64,000 nucleotides of DNA, taken from Lolium rigidum. Taxonomy: Eukaryota > Streptophyta > Magnoliopsida > Poales > Poaceae. Positions 57,690-64,000 of the stretch are shown piece after piece. The stretch lies in contig NC_061514.1 of NCBI RefSeq assembly GCF_022539505.1, positions 333,543,090-333,607,089 on the forward strand, read 5' to 3'. The first letter of the stretch is position 1, and each line of letters starts with the position of its first letter. A program made the translations under genes and the position numbers. Under the pieces are notes generated by a model, which saw only the letters and a list, made by a program, of their open reading frames with translations, had not been told where the DNA came from and did not search any database.

Positions 57690-59105
57690 TATAAATGTGA
57701 TAAGCAAATAACGAAGAACGATAAAAGAACACACGCAGGGGACACAAGATTTTAACGTGGAAAACCCTCTCCAACAAAGAGAGGTAAAAACCACGGGCCC
57801 AGCCAGCAAAACTTCACTATATCGGGGAGTGTATGAAAGTTTAGAGATGGTAAACCTAGAGGGGGGTGAATAGGTTTCTACAAATTTTAATTCTTTCTTA
57901 GCAATATTAGGCTTTGCGAAATATAAGTGTGAGCCTAATGCAAACTAGGTGAAGCAACCTAGATGGTAAAGCAAGTAACTCAAGCACGAAGGCTCTCACA
58001 GATAAGATAGCACAAGTAAAAAAAAAAATCGATTAGAAATAACCGAAAGCACACGGAGACGAAGGTGTATTCCCGTGTTCCCTTCCTTTGCAAGAAGGTA
58101 CGTCACGTTTGGAGAGGTGGGGATCCCACGAAGGATTTCCCAACGCTATGAACGCTCACCTTCTTCTCCAAGCATATCCCACGAAAGAATAGCTCTTTCA
58201 CTTGTGGTAGACTTTGAGGCAGCCTCCAAACCTTCACAATCCTTGTCGGAGCAAATCCACAGCTCGGATGCTTCCGGGTGATTTTGCCCACCTAGGGTTT
58301 CCAAAGAACCCTAGAGAGCAAGTCTCTTCAAGAATACAAGGGGGAATGAGATTTGGCTAGGTGGGACTATAGATCAAGACCTCCTCTAGCTATTCCCCGA
58401 AGGGATTTGAGTTTGGGTGGAGGAGGAGGGAGATTCGAAGCTTTTGGTGTTTCCAACAATGGAGTATGAGAGAGAGAGAGTTCAAGAACAGATTATAGTA
58501 TGTTGCCTAAGTGTTCTGAGATAGGTGAAGGGGTATTTATACTCTAGCTTCAAATCTGGCCGTTGGTGAAGTCCAGCTCAGCAAGTGGTCGAGGCAGGCC
58601 GGTCTGCCGGGCCAGGCACCGGACGAGCCGGTGCAGCGCCCGGTGCCTCCGGGCCACAGACCAGGCCGGCCGGCAGCTACCGGGCCAGGCGCCGGACCCC
58701 CACCGGCTGAGCGTCCAGGCCCCCTGGAATAGACCCGGTGGGCACCGGTGCTAGGGCTGGTTTTGCCGGACCATCCGGTGGCTCGCCCGGTGCCGCCGGG
58801 CCATGCGTCGGGCCATCCGGTGGCAGGCACCGGGCCAAACTGGCTTGGCCCCTGGAACGTCGTCCGGTGGGCACCGGTTCTTCATGTGTTCAGGAGAGCT
58901 GTAAAAATCATCCCAGAAGCATGCCTGAGTCTTGGTCCAAAATTCCTTGTCGGCACAGGTATATGTTCGTTCCTTAAAATGATAGGGATTGGACTCTCTA
59001 AGTCTCCTCCAGGCAGCAATGTGAACAGTAGCAGTATTGAACCTTGGCTCCTTCTCAACAAGATCATCATCATCATCTGCTCCTTCTTTCCCTTTGGCGT
59101 TCAAT
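57690..59105. mobile_element. LTR-retrotransposon remnants between the duplicated regions
   Basis: The TTTTAACGTGGAAAACCCTC stretch (57752) and CCTAGAGGGGGGTGAATAGG (57857) are commonplace in grass LTRs. The segment 58540-58880 is a long run of CCGGTG/GCCGGT motifs, also typical of these LTRs. Possible LTR ends are TGTATGAAAG (57830) and GGCGTTCA (59103), but no matching target duplication was found, so boundaries are tentative. No internal coding domain is present. Confidence 0.5.
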
Positions 59106-59125
59106 TTTATCTCATATTCATACTC

Positions 59126-60065
59126 TCCATATTTAGTATAGTTTATGTTGAACTCTAGTTGTCCATTTTGTAAAAGCTTATAGCTAGTTAGTTAATATGA
59201 TAAGTTGTGGGAAGTGTTGAATATAAATACATGTTTAGTCTCTTTCCATCAGTTCAGATTTTTGGTTCAATTGACTAGTGAAGCAATCTTTTAGGAAGTT
59301 TCTCTGTTATAATTCCCTGCACAGTTATGATATGTAGTATATTTACAAAAAAACGACGACCTGAGTTTCTTAACGCTTGTTGAGATTTTTCACTATAGTC
59401 CACCATTATGTAGAGTGTGTCTTAGCGGAAAAGAAGGGTGGAACCTTGTAGCTGAAATAGGCACAACATCATATTCTGCATTGCTATCATTGATCACCTT
59501 GGCGTTCCTGGGGGCACGGTCTAGACAACCAAGGTGCGAAGTATTAAGTAGAGTGAATGGGCCTAGAAAGATCCCTTATTTAACTTAAGGGGAGTCTGAA
59601 TATCCCAAGGCACTGATTCCTGGTACAGTAGTACTAACCCAATCATGAATTCAAGTTGAGCTCGGAGACCTCGAAGAAGAGTTGATCTCTAGTCTAGCAT
59701 TATTGTATTGTTACTTTGCGAAATCCATACAGCTAGAGCAATCAAAAACCCTGATGCTTCCAAATCCTATTATATATGTATGTGGGTTTCAATGGCATTA
59801 CGAAAGTAGTTCTAACTAAGTGTGAAACTTGTGGAATTCCATAGATGGTGTATGTTAAAATGAAGCTAGCTCCGACTAAGCTTTACTATGCCAAGCCTCG
59901 GGTAAGCCGGATGGCTCCGTTGAGAACTATGAGCATGTTCCATGTCTCTTGTCACTTTTAAATAGGAACAATATTGCATTAATGTTTGATACAATGTGGC
60001 ACAACAACCAGATGCTTTCATGTAGTTCAATGTTGCCATAAAGAGCACATGTGTGCCCATATACA
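59126..60065. repeat. Duplicated upstream region, copy 2
   Basis: Partner of 56985-57685; lies directly upstream of the glucosyltransferase gene. Confidence 0.8.
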
Positions 60066-60755
60066 GTTGTGAACATCCTCTCCCTCAATGGACAAGATTC
60101 CTTTTTTTTAGAACATGAACAAGCTTCCTGGTAGATGTTTTTGATGCATGGTATCATCATATTCACCCATGGATGGTGACTTTTTTTTTGCTGATGAGGG
60201 GTTCCATCATAGCTGGGCACCTGATCTTGATACGCTCGAATCAACCCACGAATTCCAAAGCTCATGGCCAAACTTTTTTTAGGGGAGCTCATGGCCAAAT
60301 GAGTCCAAGCCATGGCCCGCGGTTCTTTTGACCTACTAGCTATGATTTGGCTCGTTTAAAGCCCAATGGCTGTGATGTTTTATGCGTATGCGGTTCGTTA
60401 TCTCCACATGTCCAATATCCAGCATGGAGCCATGGATAAGTATAGAGCTCGCCTGGTGAAATGCAGATTTTCTTTGGGCAGAAATGCAGCTGACGTGAAC
60501 AACGTTTAACCCATTCCAAGAAGGAACGAACAAAGATAATGTTAAGTAAGGTAAAACAGTGAAGAGATTCGTGAGGTAGCGTCTATCTCAAGTTGCAGGG
60601 AAATTGGGCAATCTGGTAGGAATTCATCTCATCTGAACAAGGAGAAGAGTGTCAAAGCTGGAGACTAGTGTGGTGCCCCATCTTGATAAAGTTCCCGTCT
60701 TTCCCAAAGAGTTCCGTGCGCCGCCGTTCTCCTCCAATCTGAAACAGCCGCTGCG
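60066..60755 (+). promoter_or_regulatory. 5' region of the glucosyltransferase gene
   Basis: Leader homologous to 56745-56895 covers about 60595-60755. I cannot assign a TATA box with confidence. Confidence 0.4.
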
Positions 60756-61896
60756 ATGGAATCCCAGGTCGCCGTCGTGACGGTGCCGTTCCCGGCGCAG
60801 GGCCACCTGAACCAGCTCCTGCACCTGTCGCTGCTGCTCGCGGGCCGGGGCATCCCCGTGCACTTCGCCGCGCCGGAGCCGCACCTCCGGGAGGCCCGCG
60901 CGCGCGTGCACGGCTGGGACGCGGCGGCGCTCCTCGCCATCCGCTTCCGCGCGCTCGACGTCCCGGCGCACGCGTCCCCGGACCCCGACCCCTCCTCGCC
61001 GTTCCCGACCCACATGCAGCCCCTCTTCGAGGCCTTCTGCGACGGCGGCGGCGCGCGCGCCTCGCTCGCGGCGCTCCTAGAGGAGCTCTCGGCGTCCCAC
61101 CGCCGCGTCGTGGTCCTGCACGACCGCATGGCGGCGTTCGCGGCCGGGGAGGCCGCGCGGCTGCCCAACGGGGAGGCGCTCGGGGTGCACTGCCTCGCCG
61201 CGTCCTACAACGTCGGGTGGATGGACCCCGGCCACCGCCTCCTGCGGGAGCACGGGATGGTGTTCCACCCGGCCGACGCCTGCGCGACCAGGGAGTTCGT
61301 GGCGCTCGCCAAGCGGATGGGCCAGGAGCGCCGCCGCGCGCCGGGAGCCGGCATGGTGGTGAACACCTGCCGCGCGCTCGAGGGCGAGTTCCTCGACGTG
61401 CTCGCCGCCCAGAGCGCCTCCTCCTCCGACGGCCACAAGCTGTTCGCCGTCGGGCCTCTGAACCCGCTGCTAAACCCCGTCCCCGACACTCCCGCGGAGC
61501 GGCACCCGTGCCTGGAGTGGCTCGACGGGCAGCCGCCGTCGTCGGTGCTGTACATTTCGTTCGGCACGACGTCGTCTCTCCGGGCAGAGCAGGTCAGGGA
61601 GCTGGCCGCCGCGCTGCGGGACACCAAGCAGCGGTTCGTCCGGGCGCTGCGCGACGCCGACCGCGCCGACATGCGCGAGCCCGGCGGCGAGCGCCGGCTC
61701 GCGGAATCGGCGGCGTCCCTGCTCGGCGACGCGGCGGCGCAAGGGACGGGTGTCGTGGTGACCGGGTGGGCGCCGCAGCTGGAGATCCTGGCGCACGGTG
61801 CGACGGCGGCGTTCATGAGCCACTGCGGGTGGAACTCGACGGTGGAGGGGCTGAGCCACGGGAAGGCCATCCTGGCGTGGCCGATGCACAGCGACC
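60756..61896 (+). pseudogene. Zeatin O-glucosyltransferase-like gene, 3' end cut by Copia
   Basis: An open intronless frame starts [20 protein letters not shown], with the catalytic histidine in [33 protein letters not shown] and [11 protein letters not shown] follow, features of the cis-zeatin O-glucosyltransferase (UGT93-like) group. The C-terminal donor-binding PSPG box begins [20 protein letters not shown] and runs through [22 protein letters not shown]. It ends just before the terminal conserved glutamine, where the Copia LTR begins. About 80 C-terminal residues are lost and eight foreign codons follow to a stop at 61919. Family role: transfer of glucose to the side-chain hydroxyl of zeatin, storing cytokinin. 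Without the PSPG glutamine and the C-terminal helix the product is unlikely to work. The remaining frame has no other damage, so the disruption is recent. Confidence 0.9.
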
Positions 61897-62412
61897 TGTT
61901 AGTTTTAATACGTCATTAGGGGAGAACATTAACATAATCTGATCATATCTTAGAGCACCTGACAGAGGGATTAGTAGATGAACTTACAGGGAAATTGATG
62001 AAGAGTTCTTTGCCTGCCAGATGCAGGCATGGTGAAGCCCATGGCGATGGAGGTGGGGAGCTGCAGATGGAGGTGGAGGCGTCAGCAGCAGGACCCTCCT
62101 GGCTCCTGGAGGTGGAGATGGTCATGGACGCCGTCGGCACAGTCCTTGTGATGGCCGGCGGTGGTACTCGGTCTTCCAGCCCCTCAACACCTCTTTAGGA
62201 TCGGGTAGTTTGGTGGTTAGGCACCATGTCCATAATCCCACGTATGGGCAATATGTTCCTTTTATATCGAGTGTTTGGGGACTGGGGACCGGGACCAAAA
62301 GTTGGTTTTAGAGGCCTCCGATCAAGGCTCCCTCGTGAGGTGAGATGTGGTGGACCAAGTCCCCTTTTATCTCTCTATATCTCTTGGTTGTTAGCCAAGA
62401 TCAATTCCAACA
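61897..62412 (-). repeat. 3' LTR of a second Copia element (516 bp)
   Basis: Read on the minus strand, TGTTGGAATTGATCTTGGC starts at 62412, directly after the polypurine tract AAGGGGGAGAA (62423-62413). It ends ACTAACA at 61897. The adjacent gene bases CGACC (61892-61896) would be the target duplication. The other LTR lies beyond the window. Confidence 0.8.
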
Positions 62413-64000
62413 TTCTCCCCCTTGATCGTATGGATAACAAACATCATAAGTCCACTCTCAATAGGAACAACATACCAAAGTAAGGTGTTGTAGTAGCCAA
62501 AGACATGTCACTGAACCTCGGTACTTATAGTACACCATCCTATCTTGAAATGGAAAACATAACACTTTATGGGAGTTGGTTTATTTGACGGTCCTTATTT
62601 CCAGGATCAAAAGGCTTTCTAGCAACCCATGCCGGCAACATAATCATAAATAGGAGTGACTAGGCCTTCGATAAACGGATCCCAAAAATATATAAAACAT
62701 ATTTATATGCTTAACAACAATAGTTTGATCCTGGATTCTATCTTTCACAACATGAAACATATTGTCAATATGGTTTTGGCAACACCATTTGACTTGTTGT
62801 TACTCGCATAGAAAACTGCGTGTTCATATTGCAGTAAGTGGTTTAGAAATATTGTCTACCACCTCAATTTCGGGAATAAAACTTGTTTGACATACAACCT
62901 ACCCAATAGCCTCTTAACATGCCACATAATAGTTTGCATCATTACTAATGCCATCAATATTAATTTTGGAGCTTTTCCACAATATAGCTCCACATGCGAA
63001 GGTGAGGATTCAACATGATGTGGAAACCTTAATATCCACACACCACGCAAAACAATGTCCAAATAACCCACGATATCGAGGTTAGCAGACATCTTATTAA
63101 TAAGCATGTAAAGTTTATTGTCTTGCATGTACCGCAAGACCTTTTGGTGGCTTTTCCAGCGGTCAATTGCTGAACTTATTGTCCACTTGCCAATTATCCC
63201 GATCGTAAATGGGGCGTGTTCATACTTAAATACACATATTGCTTCTGACAGCTCAAGCATAAGGAACCAACATTATCTGATCAGTTTAAAATGGTTCATG
63301 TGACATTGAAATGTCCATCTTTATCGCCCTTAGCTTTAGTAGCAGGTGAGATAGAGTACTAATGCATAATATTTTTTCTCTCGTACTCCATCAATGTATG
63401 TCATCATAATAAAACATATACTCCTTTAGATTGGACTTATATATATATCTTGGAGAACCTTAGTACAATCGAAGTATAAGGCATTACCAAGATCTTTCAT
63501 ATCATAACATAGAAGATTGAAATCTCTTGATAGACCATAAGATTCAATATACATAAAGTAGTGAAGCTTACTCCCCCTCGTCTTGAGGTACTATTGTAAC
63601 ATTATTTCTTAGAGTCACATTTGGTTTTGTATAGCCATTTAAGGCCTACCATTAGTTAACTCATTCAGGAAACTCTATTGAGCTCCTTACTTAAGTGAAA
63701 CTCATAATCTTCATCATACATGGCAAAGGTCACCAAGATGAATTCTCACACACATTATTTATAACATGAAATTTGTTGAGGCTCAACACCAAGTGTTGCA
63801 TTAGGGACTACATAAATCTCAACATAATTGATGCATATGAACAAATATCTCATGAAATTCTCCTTAAGATTCATGTTCATAAGCTCCAGTTCTCCGTGAT
63901 CACTTTATATGGAGAACATGGCTCCAAAACTTGATAATGCTTCATTTCAGTTCTAAACCACAATACCGTTGGGCAGAAGGTGGAAAAGAAGTTGATAAAA
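62413..64000 (-). mobile_element. Interior of the second Copia element (continues past the window)
   Basis: Minus-strand frame 63260-62856 contains WKSHQKVLRYMQDNKLYMLI and LDIVGYLDI, which correspond to the region before and at the start of Copia RNase H (VLRYL..T..Y.L; GY.D.D). Downstream parts read CGKAPKLILMALVMMQ and are diverged. No intact polyprotein frame; 63300-64000 is stop-rich remnants. Confidence 0.7.

Noticed and set aside
57826..59105. Solo LTR with exact ends
   Set aside because: TG and CA termini can be proposed, but the flanking pentamers do not match, so only LTR-derived remnants are annotated.
61217..61942. 241-codon frame overlapping the glucosyltransferase, plus minus-strand frames
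   Set aside because: GC-driven shadows of the UGT frame.

Overview
The window is nuclear DNA of a grass, most likely a cool-season (Pooideae) grass such as a Triticeae member, ryegrass or oat relative. Evidence: a full-length Angela/BARE/WIS-type Copia retrotransposon, Gypsy LTRs of the TGATACGTCTCC group, Stowaway and Tourist-type MITEs, a tRNA-derived SINE resembling Au, and GC-rich grass-type coding sequence. Three host gene loci are recognisable in a sea of nested transposons. A run of 100 N (36949-37048) shows that this is a scaffolded assembly.

Layout. 1-5650: MITEs, a decayed partial copy of an adenosine deaminase-like gene (1707-1964), a spaced 124-bp direct repeat, and otherwise anonymous AT-rich DNA. 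5880-18507: a 5'-truncated L1-type LINE with a 9-bp target duplication, split by a complete Copia element (8956-17485, minus strand). 18517-20670: a MITE and gene or LINE scraps. 20672-23380 (minus): an apparently intact 11-exon gene for N6-methyl-AMP deaminase (ADAL/MAPDA). 26814-27803 (plus): intact intronless nicotianamine synthase. 27990-29060: LINE remnant. 29546-36948: a Gypsy-like LTR element without recognisable pol, with a SINE in its 3' LTR, running into the gap. 37049-about 53250: probably one large Mutator-like element. It begins after the gap with a 241-bp tandem array and carries a FAR1-type transposase gene flanked by two outward-facing ULP1-like protease genes, plus a 23-bp minisatellite. 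54070-56610: GC-rich retroelement copies. 56745-61896: a duplicated region holding a relic 5' end and one nearly complete zeatin O-glucosyltransferase-like gene. The latter is interrupted by a second Copia element (61897 to the window end).

The host genes have separate jobs: purine salvage and detoxification (MAPDA), iron/zinc chelator synthesis (NAS) and cytokinin conjugation (UGT). I see no operon-like link between them.

The most striking signal cuts across features. Sister copies of the same repeat differ mainly at CAG/CTG trinucleotides (CAG to CGAG or CG; CTG to CG, CCG, TCG or TTG), and long stretches of transposon DNA nearly lack CAG/CTG. The genes do not show this. It looks like a sequence-consensus artefact linked to CHG methylation, and it probably creates some of the apparent frameshifts and lost catalytic codons in the Mutator-like element.
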